Source: Lactiplantibacillus mudanjiangensis (GTDB lineage Bacteria > Bacillota > Bacilli > Lactobacillales > Lactobacillaceae). From it: DNA of 64,000 nt. Under the pieces are notes generated by a model. That model was not told where the DNA came from. It searched no databases and worked only from the letters and a program-made list of their open reading frames with translations. Below, piece by piece: positions 25,085 through 34,085 of this stretch. The position numbers were made by a program, and so were the translations under genes. Where the stretch lies: NCBI RefSeq assembly GCF_005405385.1, contig NZ_BJDY01000003.1:372001-436000 (forward strand), read 5' to 3'. Positions within the stretch are counted from its first letter, which is position 1, and each line of letters starts with the position of its first letter.

Positions 25085-25822
25085 CTATTTATCAGCTAAA
25101 GCCCCTTTAGTCATTTCACTGGCTTTGACCCAACCAGCGTATTGACCGGCGCCATTCTTTAAATGCAAGTAGGTGACGGTTTTAGCGCCCTTTTTGCCAG
25201 TGGTTAATTCGATCTTCTTAGTACTGATGTAGGTCTTCTTTGTTGAAAGCTTCGTCTTAGATTTTTCGACGGTTGCTTTAGCCCGATCAGCGGCGAAGGT
25301 GATCTTGTACTTGTCTCCGGCTTTGGTAGCGTGATAGGCCGTCTTCTTAGTCGAAGTGGCTTTCTTCAACGTATACGTTGTTCCTTTAGCCTTAGTCGTG
25401 ATCTTAGCCTTGTAGGTTGATGCCCCTTTGGTTAATTGGCTGGCTTTAACCCAGCCAGCGTACTTGCCTTCGTTGTTCTTTAAATGCAAGTAGGTGACGG
25501 TTTTGGCACCTTTTTTACCAGTGGTTAATTCGATCTTCTTGGCACTGGTATAGGTTTTTTTAGTGGAAAGTTTAGTTTTAGACTTTTCAACGGTCGCTTT
25601 AGCCCGGTCAGCGGCAAACAAGATCTTATACTTGTCACCAGTTTTCTTGGCATGATAAGCCGTCTTCTTAGTAGAGATGGCTTTCTTCAACGTATAAGTG
25701 GTCGAGGTGGCTTTCTTAGCAGTAGCCGCGTTGGCCACCAAAGTGGTGCTTGCCGATAATGGTGCAACGGCCAATGGTAAAGCTAATGCTGCGGTTGCGA
25801 ATAAGACATTAAGTTTTTTCAT
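25085..25822 (-). CDS. Secreted protein with two SH3-like repeats
   Basis: A 245-residue exported protein. Residues 1-33 form a signal peptide (MKKLNVLFATAALALPLAVA, then ...ANA-AT). The mature part is two near-identical 93-residue units (42-134 and 149-241), each starting TYTLKKA and ending YAGWVKAS-x-x-TKG. The GW-like ending and high Lys content suggest SH3-type cell-wall attachment. No LPxTG is present. AGGGGG precedes ATG 25822; a longer frame from 25882 lacks a site. Confidence 0.78.
   Translation of the reverse strand: MKKLNVLFATAALALPLAVAPLSASTTLVANAATAKKATSTTYTLKKAISTKKTAYHAKKTGDKYKILFAADRAKATVEKSKTKLSTKKTYTSAKKIELTTGKKGAKTVTYLHLKNNEGKYAGWVKASQLTKGASTYKAKITTKAKGTTYTLKKATSTKKTAYHATKAGDKYKITFAADRAKATVEKSKTKLSTKKTYISTKKIELTTGKKGAKTVTYLHLKNGAGQYAGWVKASEMTKGALADK
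25100..25699 (-). repeat. Intragenic tandem duplication (period 321 nt)
   Basis: Units at 25421-25699 and 25100-25378 encode the two SH3-like domains. Nucleotide identity is high by eye, mostly silent differences, so the duplication is recent or maintained by recombination. Confidence 0.75.
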
Positions 25823-26047
25823 AAATAAAATCCCCCTTAAATGTAGATATACCTTTTCGTTGAAACAAATACAGTTTAGCACCTTAATTTTATCAAGACA
25901 ATCATTTCATTGAATAAACTGCCTATTGAAACGGAGATTGTGAGTTAAAGAAATTAGGATAATTAACAATAAGTTGGGGGCGCTTTTGATTGACAATGCG
26001 TAAAAATATATAAACTTACGATTAGCAGTGGTGTACAAGCGGAAGCA

Positions 26048-26066
26048 TTATCGACCTTGTCGATAA
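26048..26066. promoter_or_regulatory. Hairpin/operator upstream of the 505-residue gene
   Basis: TTATCGAC-CTT-GTCGATAA perfect eight-bp arms, followed by TATGCTATGCTATGAGAG, which could include a -10 box. Confidence 0.4.
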
Positions 26067-26117
26067 CGGTTTTATGCTATGCTATGAGAGCTAGTTTTAA
26101 ATGAAAGGAGGGGTTGG

Positions 26118-27635
26118 ATGCCAAAGCCAACAACCTTAATTACCCCTGCTGAAAATCGATTTTTTCGATTAAGTGAACATGCTCGGCGACAAACCACGTT
26201 AAATCAAATTAGCCGATTATTAAATGAGCACGTCACTGTTAAGGCAGATAGTGACTTTTTACCATCAACGGTACGAAACCTGATCGTTCATGACCATGGC
26301 GACTGGTTGAGTGCGTGTAGCCAAGAATGGCAATTGTTAGCTAGTTTGCCTTATGTCGTCAATCAGAGTGCTGACCGCCAAGCGTGGCATCACTGTGAAC
26401 TGTGTCATAAGCCAGTGCGATATGAATATCATGTTCAAAACAAACAGAATCATCGCGAATTAATTGTGGGTTCGGAATGTGTGAAGAAGTTTATGAACGC
26501 GGAAACGCGCTTCTTGATGGTGATCACCACGGAGGACAACTTTTATGCGGTGGCTCAGTATCAACGACTAACGGCAAAAGCGCCAACGGTTCCGAACATT
26601 ATGTTTACGAAGCCGTTATTGCCACAATTACCAAGTCAGTGGCAACCACAAGTGCGTGAGGTCCAAACCCACACGCAGACGACAGTGACGACCTACTTGC
26701 GTCGACGTACGAGCCAATTGCCATTAACCGAACTCAAACCAAGTTTAACGACCTACGATCAACTAGTGGATCGCGAAAAGCAAACCATTGCGGATTGCAT
26801 CGCAGCAACTAAAGCCCAAGTGGAACAGGCGCATGAGCAGGCGCAACAAGCGGCTCAAACTGCCGCAGTAACGGCAGAACACGCGTTGCGCACGAGTGCG
26901 ACCTATCGACGTTACTTGAGTCAATTGGCACATGTCATTGTACGACGACCTGATCGCCAAGTGGCTCGTGATGAATTCAGCAAACTGAACGCCCCACAAA
27001 CTGGTCGGGCGTTACTGAATGCGTATCAATTTGGCATTATTGTCGCCGAATACGCGCAGACTGGTCAAATTCAAGTGCGCCGATTAGCGATGCTAAAACG
27101 CGACTTTGTGGCTGATTTGAATCAGATGACCCAAACGTTAGATCAACAGCAGACGACGCGATTTTATGATGATGTCTTCAATAGTTGCTGGGGTTGGGAC
27201 TATCATCAAACCAGCACGCAATTGGCCGATTGGCAACGCTTGTTAGGCACTCGTTGGGCCAGGCAACTCAACTTGACTGATTTTCAAGCCCTAGCAGCGT
27301 TGACATCGGTTGAGGCGATTCAACAATGGTTGTCGCAACATGCCGCTAAAGCTTTGGCGGCAGCATTAAATAAGCGTTTAGCCGCGCAACCAGAATTCAC
27401 GCCAGTTCCACGCACACGCTTGACGCGACGGGAACTGCGGACATTTTGTGATCGTGAGTTAGCGGCCAGTGTGACGGCGGCGGCTTTAACGGCGACGTTT
27501 GATCGGTATTATCAACTCAAACCTAGCCAACAAGCACTGTATCATGAAACGTTGACTTACTATTATGTCGCCAAGCAAAGTGATGCTGATCACCAGGCGG
27601 CTTTGACACAACTACAATGGTTATTAAAAGGTTAA
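26118..27635 (+). CDS. Lineage-specific 505-residue protein with a CxxC...GSEC motif
   Basis: No known family was recognised. Residues 91-125 hold HHCELCHKP and GSECVKKF; Cys 93, 96 and 121 plus nearby His could form a zinc site. A Gln/Ala-rich coiled coil spans about 225-260, and the C-terminal half is helical and basic. No signal peptide or membrane segment is present, so it is cytosolic, possibly nucleic-acid-binding. The start follows GGAGGGG. The end overlaps the convergent LysR gene by 12 nt. Confidence 0.7.
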   Translation: MPKPTTLITPAENRFFRLSEHARRQTTLNQISRLLNEHVTVKADSDFLPSTVRNLIVHDHGDWLSACSQEWQLLASLPYVVNQSADRQAWHHCELCHKPVRYEYHVQNKQNHRELIVGSECVKKFMNAETRFLMVITTEDNFYAVAQYQRLTAKAPTVPNIMFTKPLLPQLPSQWQPQVREVQTHTQTTVTTYLRRRTSQLPLTELKPSLTTYDQLVDREKQTIADCIAATKAQVEQAHEQAQQAAQTAAVTAEHALRTSATYRRYLSQLAHVIVRRPDRQVARDEFSKLNAPQTGRALLNAYQFGIIVAEYAQTGQIQVRRLAMLKRDFVADLNQMTQTLDQQQTTRFYDDVFNSCWGWDYHQTSTQLADWQRLLGTRWARQLNLTDFQALAALTSVEAIQQWLSQHAAKALAAALNKRLAAQPEFTPVPRTRLTRRELRTFCDRELAASVTAAALTATFDRYYQLKPSQQALYHETLTYYYVAKQSDADHQAALTQLQWLLKG

Positions 27636-28511
27636 ATGTAAGTATTTCTGCAATGCCGGGTTTTGATTATCGGCCCGCCACAATTCGATTAACTGGTAGT
27701 TTTGATTGGCGCCAGCTAACGGGACTAACTTGATCTGTTGGCGTGGATTTAACAAAGGATCATAAATGTCGGCTGGATAAAACGCCACGGCTTGATCTAA
27801 GGCGACTAACAGCTCCATTTGTTCCACACTAGTAACGCGTTGAATCTGATCAGGAGCTAGATCGGGATTGCGTTGACTAAAGCTTTGCTGTAAGTAGGCC
27901 GAGTTTTCAGCACTATAATAAAGAATTTTAGTATCCGCTAAGTCGCGTGCCGCAATGGTGGGCTGTTGACTGAGCGGATTTTGTGCACTCAAGCCTAAAA
28001 CCATTTGTCGTTTGGCGACGGTCTTGATGTTGAGTTGGTTGTCAGGAATGAGGGCTTGTGGCCCATAACTAATGATGAACGCCAAATCGAGTTCACCATT
28101 TAAAACACTCTGATGAAGATGTTCAATACTGGCTTGGCGAAAGATCAAGTTAATGGCTGGATGAGCGTGCTTGAACGTTTGAAACCGGTCTTGCATAAGC
28201 TGGCTTTCAAAAATGGAGAAGTAACCAATACTTAAGACCTCTTGGGTGTCACGACTTAATGTTTGAATCTCGCGTAATGCTTCACTGAATTGATTAGTCA
28301 TCGTTTGACTAGCCGTATAGAAAAAATGACCGGCCTGCGTTAGGGTAATCCGGTTCGCCTGACGTTTGAATAGTGCAACACCTAATGCCATCTCTAGTGT
28401 ACCGATCTTTTTAGAAACCGCGCGTTGAGAAAGTAAATGGTGTTCAGCGACCTTTTTAAAACTACCGGACTCAACAACTTCTAAAAAGAGTTGGATTAAG
28501 TCAATGTTCAT
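27624..28511 (-). CDS. LysR-family regulator of the adjacent flavoenzyme
   Basis: A 295-residue regulator. The N-terminal helix-turn-helix (FLEVVESGSFKKVAEHHLLSQRAVSKKIGTLE) is followed by a substrate-binding domain from about residue 90. It is divergent from the fumarate-reductase-like gene at 28641, the usual LysR-target arrangement, with an inverted repeat in the gap. The same arrangement recurs 3 kb on at 31093. GGAGGTAC precedes the ATG. Confidence 0.88.
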   Translation of the reverse strand: MNIDLIQLFLEVVESGSFKKVAEHHLLSQRAVSKKIGTLEMALGVALFKRQANRITLTQAGHFFYTASQTMTNQFSEALREIQTLSRDTQEVLSIGYFSIFESQLMQDRFQTFKHAHPAINLIFRQASIEHLHQSVLNGELDLAFIISYGPQALIPDNQLNIKTVAKRQMVLGLSAQNPLSQQPTIAARDLADTKILYYSAENSAYLQQSFSQRNPDLAPDQIQRVTSVEQMELLVALDQAVAFYPADIYDPLLNPRQQIKLVPLAGANQNYQLIELWRADNQNPALQKYLHLTF

Positions 28512-28527
28512 ACAGTACCTCCGATTT

Positions 28528-28549
28528 AGGCGAACGTTTAACTTCGCCT
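28528..28549. promoter_or_regulatory. Inverted repeat in the LysR/flavoenzyme gap
   Basis: AGGCGAA-N8-TTCGCCT, perfect seven-base arms, just upstream of the LysR ribosome site. It is a candidate autoregulatory site. Confidence 0.45.
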
Positions 28550-28640
28550 CTAGAAGTATTTTACCGGTTTCAAAAATAAATGACAGGGTTACAATGATCT
28601 TGAGAAAATAATCACAAAATAGAAAGCGACGTGATTGGGT

Positions 28641-31037
28641 ATGAAATTTATCGGATTAGTTGGCACTAATGCCAGCAAATCGTACAATCGTCAATTGTTA
28701 CAGTTTATGCAACGCCATTTTAAAACCGAAGCGACTATTGAAGTTCGTGAAATTAAAGATTTACCTTTATTCAATGAAGATGCTCTCAGTAATCCACCAG
28801 CCAGCGTTTTGGATTTAAATGACGCGATTAAAGCGGCCGATGGGGTCATTTTAGCAACACCGGAATACGATCATGCGATTCCAGCAGCGTTAAAGAGTGT
28901 GATTGAATGGTTATCATGTGTCGATCACCCATTCCAAAATAAGCCGATCATGATTGTCGGTGCATCTTTGGGCGCTCAAGGGACGTCACGAGCCCAGATT
29001 CAATTGCGTGAAACGTTAGATGCGCCTGGAATTGGCGGTTACGTCTTACCGGGTAACGAATTTCTATTGAGTCACGCGACGACCGCTTTCGATGACAATG
29101 GGTGGTTGAAGGATACCAAGACGGTGGCCTTTTTGGAAGAATGTTTCGCGCATTTTTCAGCTTATACTGACATGATCAATGCTAAGTTTTCACCTAAAAC
29201 AACCAGTACCTCACAACTTAAGTGGAGTGCCAGTTACGATGTGATCGTCTTAGGATTTGGCGCCGCTGGGGCTAGTGCTGCGCGGTTTGCCGCCGATAAT
29301 CATGCCAAGACCTTGCTTGTTGATGCGGCACCAAACGGTCACGAAGGTGGCAATGTGCGTTATGCCGGACAAGTCGTGGCGACAGGGACTGATTATGACC
29401 AACTATTAGCTTATTATCGTGCGATGCTTGGCACGACCAAGTTGGACGAAGATTTATTACAGACGTATGTTCATGGCATGGTCAACATGCGTGATTACTT
29501 CAAGGATTATTTGGATGTTAAGGAACCGGTTAGTTATAACGATACCTATAAATATGGGCCTAAGACTGGGCCTTCGGATGCGTTGGCGCCAGAATATCCA
29601 GAACTACCAGGGGCTAAGGCATTTGATTTGACCTTGGTTCACGAAGGCTTCTTTGATGCGGCGCTTTGGAAGAACTTACGGCAACACGTTTTGGATCGTT
29701 CTGATCAGATCGATGTTTGGCTAGATTCACCTGCTGAAAAATTGATTCAAGATCCAGAAACGAAGGCCATTCTAGGGGTTCAAATCAAACGGCATGGTGT
29801 TAGTGTAAATATTCGTGCTCGTAACGGGGTCGTCATGAGTATGGGTGGTTTTGAAACCAATAATCAGTATATCCAAGACTACCTAGGTGCGCCACATCTG
29901 GCCCCAATTGGCAGTTTATATAACCGTGGTGACGGGATTCGGATGGCTGAAGAAGTTGGCGCCGACTTGTGGCACATGCACAGCTACGAAGGCTTAGGCA
30001 TCCTCGCTGGGATGACTTTTGCACCGAAACCGGGTGAACGCGGCAAGTTAATCTTGGCCCCATGGCCTGACTTATATACCGGATCAATCTTAGTTGCCGG
30101 TGATGATGGCAGTCGTTACTTCCGTGAAGACGAACCAAATCGGCATGGTCGGTTATATGATCATGGCACTTGGCGGATTCCAACGGCGCAAGATCATGCT
30201 TACTTAATCTTTGACCAAGCGCAATATGAGCAATTTAAAGCGGCTGATAATCCCGATGATAGCTTCTTAGATCAATTGGTTAAGGCTGATACCTTGGCTG
30301 ATTTGGCTGCAGCAACCGATTTGCAACCAACTATCTTAATGAAGACAGTTCAAGATTTCAATCAATTTGCTGAAAATGGTGAAGACTTTAGTCAACATCG
30401 GGCACCAGAAACGATGCGGGCATTTGATGATGGTCCATACTACGCGGCACGCCTAGAAGCGGGGATGTTAAATACGCAAGGTGGGCCACGTCGCAATGCT
30501 AAAGCCGAAATCTTGGATGTCCATGCGCAACCCATTCCACATCTTTATGGTGCAGGTGAATTGGGCGGCGCTAATGCCAATCAATATGCCGGTGGGAGCA
30601 ACTTAGCCGAATGCTTGATCTTTGGGAAGATTGCCGGTGAAAATGCCGCACAACAAACCCCATTGGCTGCAACAGCACCTGTTGATGGCCCGGCTGAAGC
30701 GACCGTTGATCTTGGTGGCAATGATGTTGTTGAAGCTGATGCTTTAGCTAACATTACGGTGGGTCCTAATCAATATTTAGGGGTTAGTGAAGCCGGAATT
30801 GGTGGTCAAGTGGTTGTGCGGATCACGTATACCGATGCAACATTACAAAATGTTGAAATTGTTCAACAGAGTGAAAGCGAAGATGTTGGTCAAGCGGCGG
30901 TTGAGCAATTACCAGCAGCCATGGTTCAAGCGAATAGCGCTGATGTCGACAGTATTTCAGGTGCTTCCGCTTCTAGTCGCGCCATTAAGAGTGCGGTTAA
31001 GAATGCGTTGAGTAAAGTTAAAACGACGGTTCAATAA
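28641..31037 (+). CDS. Three-domain NAD(P)H-dependent enoate reductase (FMN_red, FAD_binding_2, FMN_bind)
   Basis: A 798-residue soluble flavoenzyme. Residues 1-185 form an NADPH-dependent FMN reductase domain (TPEYDHAIPAALKSVIEW). About 198-670 is a fumarate-reductase-type FAD domain (YDVIVLGFGAAGASAARFAA; late YGAGELGG). The last 95 residues form an FMN_bind domain with SISGASASS, where the Ser-Gly-Ala motif can carry covalent FMN. So electrons could pass from NAD(P)H through two flavins to a substrate double bond. Where fumarate reductases have NRLGGN, this has NQYAGGSN, which argues against fumarate. No signal peptide. L. plantarum hydroxycinnamate reductase is built on related domains. 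Confidence 0.85.
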   Translation: MKFIGLVGTNASKSYNRQLLQFMQRHFKTEATIEVREIKDLPLFNEDALSNPPASVLDLNDAIKAADGVILATPEYDHAIPAALKSVIEWLSCVDHPFQNKPIMIVGASLGAQGTSRAQIQLRETLDAPGIGGYVLPGNEFLLSHATTAFDDNGWLKDTKTVAFLEECFAHFSAYTDMINAKFSPKTTSTSQLKWSASYDVIVLGFGAAGASAARFAADNHAKTLLVDAAPNGHEGGNVRYAGQVVATGTDYDQLLAYYRAMLGTTKLDEDLLQTYVHGMVNMRDYFKDYLDVKEPVSYNDTYKYGPKTGPSDALAPEYPELPGAKAFDLTLVHEGFFDAALWKNLRQHVLDRSDQIDVWLDSPAEKLIQDPETKAILGVQIKRHGVSVNIRARNGVVMSMGGFETNNQYIQDYLGAPHLAPIGSLYNRGDGIRMAEEVGADLWHMHSYEGLGILAGMTFAPKPGERGKLILAPWPDLYTGSILVAGDDGSRYFREDEPNRHGRLYDHGTWRIPTAQDHAYLIFDQAQYEQFKAADNPDDSFLDQLVKADTLADLAAATDLQPTILMKTVQDFNQFAENGEDFSQHRAPETMRAFDDGPYYAARLEAGMLNTQGGPRRNAKAEILDVHAQPIPHLYGAGELGGANANQYAGGSNLAECLIFGKIAGENAAQQTPLAATAPVDGPAEATVDLGGNDVVEADALANITVGPNQYLGVSEAGIGGQVVVRITYTDATLQNVEIVQQSESEDVGQAAVEQLPAAMVQANSADVDSISGASASSRAIKSAVKNALSKVKTTVQ

Positions 31038-31048
31038 AAAAGCGTGTG

Positions 31049-31093
31049 AAAGTAGCGGCACTCTGGTTTTAACCGGGGTGCCGCTACTTTTTT
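31049..31093. terminator. Bidirectional terminator
   Basis: A 13-bp stem AAAGTAGCGGCAC/GTGCCGCTACTTT with an inner CTGGTT/AACCGG pairing, A- and T-runs outside. It separates two convergent genes. Confidence 0.88.
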
Positions 31094-31986
31094 CATAGTA
31101 ATGGTAATAGCTTCGTCATCGTCAACTGCACTAATTGTGTTAAAACCGCACTGTGATGGTGGGCTGGATACGTGATACCCATATCCAGGGCCACTTGATT
31201 GGTTGGAATGGGATAAATTCGAATTTGATCAGGATGGTTTTTTAGCGCTGTTTTGGAGGTGTCCCAACCGGTGACCATGCTCCCTAGTTGCGCGGTTGCC
31301 AATGCCAGAGCAATGCGTGAGTCTGGCACTTCTAGACGATTAATGACGGTAATGCCATTGTCTTGGAAGTAATGATCAACGACTTCTTGAAAACGTGATG
31401 GGGCGGCGATACGAATAAACGGTTGATTCGTAAGGGCAGCTAATGGTTGTTCAGCTTGTGGCTGAATGTCACTATTGGCGGGAACAACCAGGGCCAGTTT
31501 TAGGCGGCCAAGTGGTTGAAAAGCAAGTCGATGGTCATAGATCGCTTTACCGATAAACACATCGATTTTCCCCGTGGGTAATCGTTGCTCGGCCTCACTC
31601 GTGGTCAGTTCTTGAATATTGAGATGCAACTGTGGAAATTGGGCATATAACGCCGGTAAAATCTCTGGCAACCAAAGGGCGGCTAACGGCTGATTAATGG
31701 CCAAAGTTAAGGAACCAGCAGCATGGTTCGTTAGTTGTTTGAGTTCTTGTTGCATTGCGGTTTGAAGCTGATGCTGGGCTTGTAAATAGGTTAAAACGCG
31801 TTGGCCAGCATAAGTGAGGGTGAGCGGTTGATGATCACGAGTCACTAAAACCACGTTCAGCTCATTTTCAGCGCGGCGGACGGTTTGACTAATATAAGGT
31901 TGAGTGACGAATAAACTTTGTGCGGCTTTAGTCATGTTGCCAGTAGTGGCAATCGCGGCTAAGAAGTCACCGAGTCGTTGATCCAT
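31093..31986 (-). CDS. LysR-family regulator of the second flavoenzyme
   Basis: A 297-residue regulator: AAIATTGNMTKAAQSLFVTQPYISQTVRRAE is the helix-turn-helix and the rest is the effector domain. It is divergent from the flavoenzyme gene at 32158, with a perfect 16-bp AT-rich palindrome between them. Sequence similarity to the LysR at 27624 is only general, so the second module is not a simple copy of the first. Confidence 0.88.
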   Translation of the reverse strand: MDQRLGDFLAAIATTGNMTKAAQSLFVTQPYISQTVRRAENELNVVLVTRDHQPLTLTYAGQRVLTYLQAQHQLQTAMQQELKQLTNHAAGSLTLAINQPLAALWLPEILPALYAQFPQLHLNIQELTTSEAEQRLPTGKIDVFIGKAIYDHRLAFQPLGRLKLALVVPANSDIQPQAEQPLAALTNQPFIRIAAPSRFQEVVDHYFQDNGITVINRLEVPDSRIALALATAQLGSMVTGWDTSKTALKNHPDQIRIYPIPTNQVALDMGITYPAHHHSAVLTQLVQLTMTKLLPLL

Positions 31987-32033
31987 GGTTAAGGCTCCTT
32001 AATAACTCACGTTAATTTGTGGCGGTTTAATTA

Positions 32034-32049
32034 ATAATAAATTTATTAT
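32034..32049. promoter_or_regulatory. 16-bp palindrome in the second LysR/flavoenzyme gap
   Basis: ATAATAAATTTATTAT is perfectly self-complementary. It contains the T-N11-A spacing expected of LysR sites and lies between the divergent starts. Confidence 0.55.
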
Positions 32050-32157
32050 CATCATACCAGTCGAAAGTAATTTTACAACCTTGGTAAGCGATTGCATAAT
32101 AGAGGCGACCCTTTGATTGTGATTCTTAACACAATTAATTTAAGGAGGATGATACAG

Positions 32158-33999
32158 ATGGTTGATGTTGAAAAGATTAAATGGGACGCCACTTATGACA
32201 CAGTGGTTTTAGGCTTTGGTGGTGCCGGGGCAACCGCCGCACGGTTTGCTGCTGATGCAGGAGCTAAAGTTTTACTAACTGATGTCGCGCCAAATGGTCA
32301 TGAAGGTGGGAATACCCGTTATTCCGCGCAATTAATCGGGACTGGTGATAACTTTGATGAACTAAAAACGTATTATCAAAATTTAACAGCGCCGATGCAA
32401 TTGGATGAAACCATGGTGAATACTTATGTTAAAGGCATGGCAAATATGCGGCAATATGTCCGCGATTATTTGGATGTTGAGCCATTCAGTTTTAAAAAGA
32501 ATTTTGATTTGGACTCAACTGATGTCAATATTAAGGATGCGATTTTTGAATATCCAGAGTATGATGGCGTGAAAAGTTATGACTTTACGACTGTCCACGG
32601 CGGGTTCTTCGATGCGGCATTGTGGAAGATTTTACGGCAAAAGGTCGTTGATCGATCCGACAAGATCGATGTCTGGTTGGAAGCACCAGCTAAACATCTT
32701 ATTCAAGATCCGATTACTAAAGCGGTAGTCGGTGTGCAAATTGAGCGTCATGAAAAACGGGTCAATGTCCGGGCCTTAAATGGCGTTGTCATGGCGATGG
32801 GTGGTTTTGAAAACAACCCTGAACAAGTTCAAGACTACTTAGGTGCTGCACGCTTAGCGCCATTAGGGACGCTCTATAATCGTGGTGACGGGATTCGGAT
32901 GGCTGAAGAAGTCGGGGCTGATTTGTGGCACATGCAGAACTATGAAGCGCTAGGGATGTTACATGGCTTAGCCTTTGATGTACCCGCCGGTGAACGGGCC
33001 CGTTTGATTGTCAATGCTTGGCCAGAACTGTCACACGGCAGCATTATCACAGTTGGTGATGACGGCAGCCGGTATTTCAAAGAAGACGAACAAAATCGTC
33101 ATGGTCATATTTACGATCATGGGACTTGGCGAGTACCTCGGACGAATGTCCATCCTTATCTGGTGTTTGATCAGGCCCAATTGGATCGCTTCAATCAAGC
33201 TGAAAACTTGCCATATGCGGATTTTCTAAAGACGTTGCTAAAGGCAGACACCTTAGCTGATTTAGCCACTCAAATGGGTGCTGATGGGGAGATCTTAACG
33301 CAAACAATCACTGATTTTAATACGTTTGCTGCTCAAGGACGTGATTATGCTTATGGTCGTCAAGCCGATAGTATGACAGCCTTTGGTGATGGACCATATT
33401 ATGCGGCTGCATTAACGCATGATATCTTGAATACCCAAGGTGGTCCTCGGCGTAATGCCCAAGCTGAAATTCTCGATAGTGATCAACGGCCAATCCCACA
33501 CTTGTATGGTGCCGGTGAACTCGGTGGGATTTGTGCGAACCAATATCAGGGTGGTGGTAACTTAGCCGAATGCTTGATCTTTGGGAAGATTGCTGGTGAA
33601 AATGCGGCTAAACCTAAGGCCGATTCACCACAAGCCATGGTCAATGACGCGACCACCTCGGCCAGTCAAAAAACAACGACTTTAGGTGGCGATAATTTAG
33701 CTGCCGCAGACGATTTAAGCACGATTGAGCTTGGGTCTAATCAATATTTAGGAACTAGTGCCAATGGCATTGGTGGTCAAATTGTGGTACGAATCACCTA
33801 TGCTAATGACAAGCTACAACAAGTTGAGGTTGTCCGGCAAAGTGAAAGTGCCGATGTCGGTCAAGCAGCGTTAGATGAATTGCCAGCTCAGATGGTACAA
33901 GCTAATAGTGCCGATGTTGATGTGGTTTCTGGCGCCTCGACCACGAGTCGAGCATTGAAGTCAGCCGTTCAAGATGCGCTTAGTAAGGTGACTGCTTAA
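32158..33999 (+). CDS. Fumarate-reductase-like flavoenzyme (FAD_binding_2 plus FMN_bind)
   Basis: A 613-residue paralogue of the C-terminal two-thirds of the 28641 product; long blocks are nearly identical (YDHGTW, ILNTQGGPRRNA, HLYGAGELGG). It begins directly at the FAD domain (DTVVLGFGGAGATAARFAA) and ends with FMN_bind (VVSGASTTSRALK), lacking the FMN-reductase domain, so it needs an outside electron donor. The substrate loop is NQYQGGGN, not the fumarate-type NRLGGN. ATG 32158 follows AAGGAGGA; the 22 codons of in-frame reading upstream lack a site. Confidence 0.87.
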   Translation: MVDVEKIKWDATYDTVVLGFGGAGATAARFAADAGAKVLLTDVAPNGHEGGNTRYSAQLIGTGDNFDELKTYYQNLTAPMQLDETMVNTYVKGMANMRQYVRDYLDVEPFSFKKNFDLDSTDVNIKDAIFEYPEYDGVKSYDFTTVHGGFFDAALWKILRQKVVDRSDKIDVWLEAPAKHLIQDPITKAVVGVQIERHEKRVNVRALNGVVMAMGGFENNPEQVQDYLGAARLAPLGTLYNRGDGIRMAEEVGADLWHMQNYEALGMLHGLAFDVPAGERARLIVNAWPELSHGSIITVGDDGSRYFKEDEQNRHGHIYDHGTWRVPRTNVHPYLVFDQAQLDRFNQAENLPYADFLKTLLKADTLADLATQMGADGEILTQTITDFNTFAAQGRDYAYGRQADSMTAFGDGPYYAAALTHDILNTQGGPRRNAQAEILDSDQRPIPHLYGAGELGGICANQYQGGGNLAECLIFGKIAGENAAKPKADSPQAMVNDATTSASQKTTTLGGDNLAAADDLSTIELGSNQYLGTSANGIGGQIVVRITYANDKLQQVEVVRQSESADVGQAALDELPAQMVQANSADVDVVSGASTTSRALKSAVQDALSKVTA

Positions 34000-34010
34000 T
34001 TGTGAACGTA

Positions 34011-34050
34011 AAAAGAACCACCCGCAAAATTAATTGCGGGTGGTTCTTTT
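34011..34050. terminator. Bidirectional terminator
   Basis: A perfect 17-bp stem (34011-34027 with 34034-34050), six-base loop, A/T-runs both ways. It serves the flavoenzyme gene and the convergent PTS operon. Confidence 0.9.
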
Positions 34051-34066
34051 GTCCTATGTGTCAAAA

Positions 34067-34082
34067 TGTTTCACGTGAAACT
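34067..34082. promoter_or_regulatory. parS-like site, second copy
   Basis: TGTTTCACGTGAAACT matches the parS consensus at 15 of 16 positions. It lies in the gap after the terminator and just before the PTS IIB stop codon (34086). Confidence 0.85.
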
Positions 34083-34085
34083 TAA

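Noticed and set aside
25085-25710. Tandem repeats that might suggest a CRISPR array
   Set aside because: The period is 321 nt, the repeats are in frame and encode protein domains; no short repeat-spacer pattern exists.
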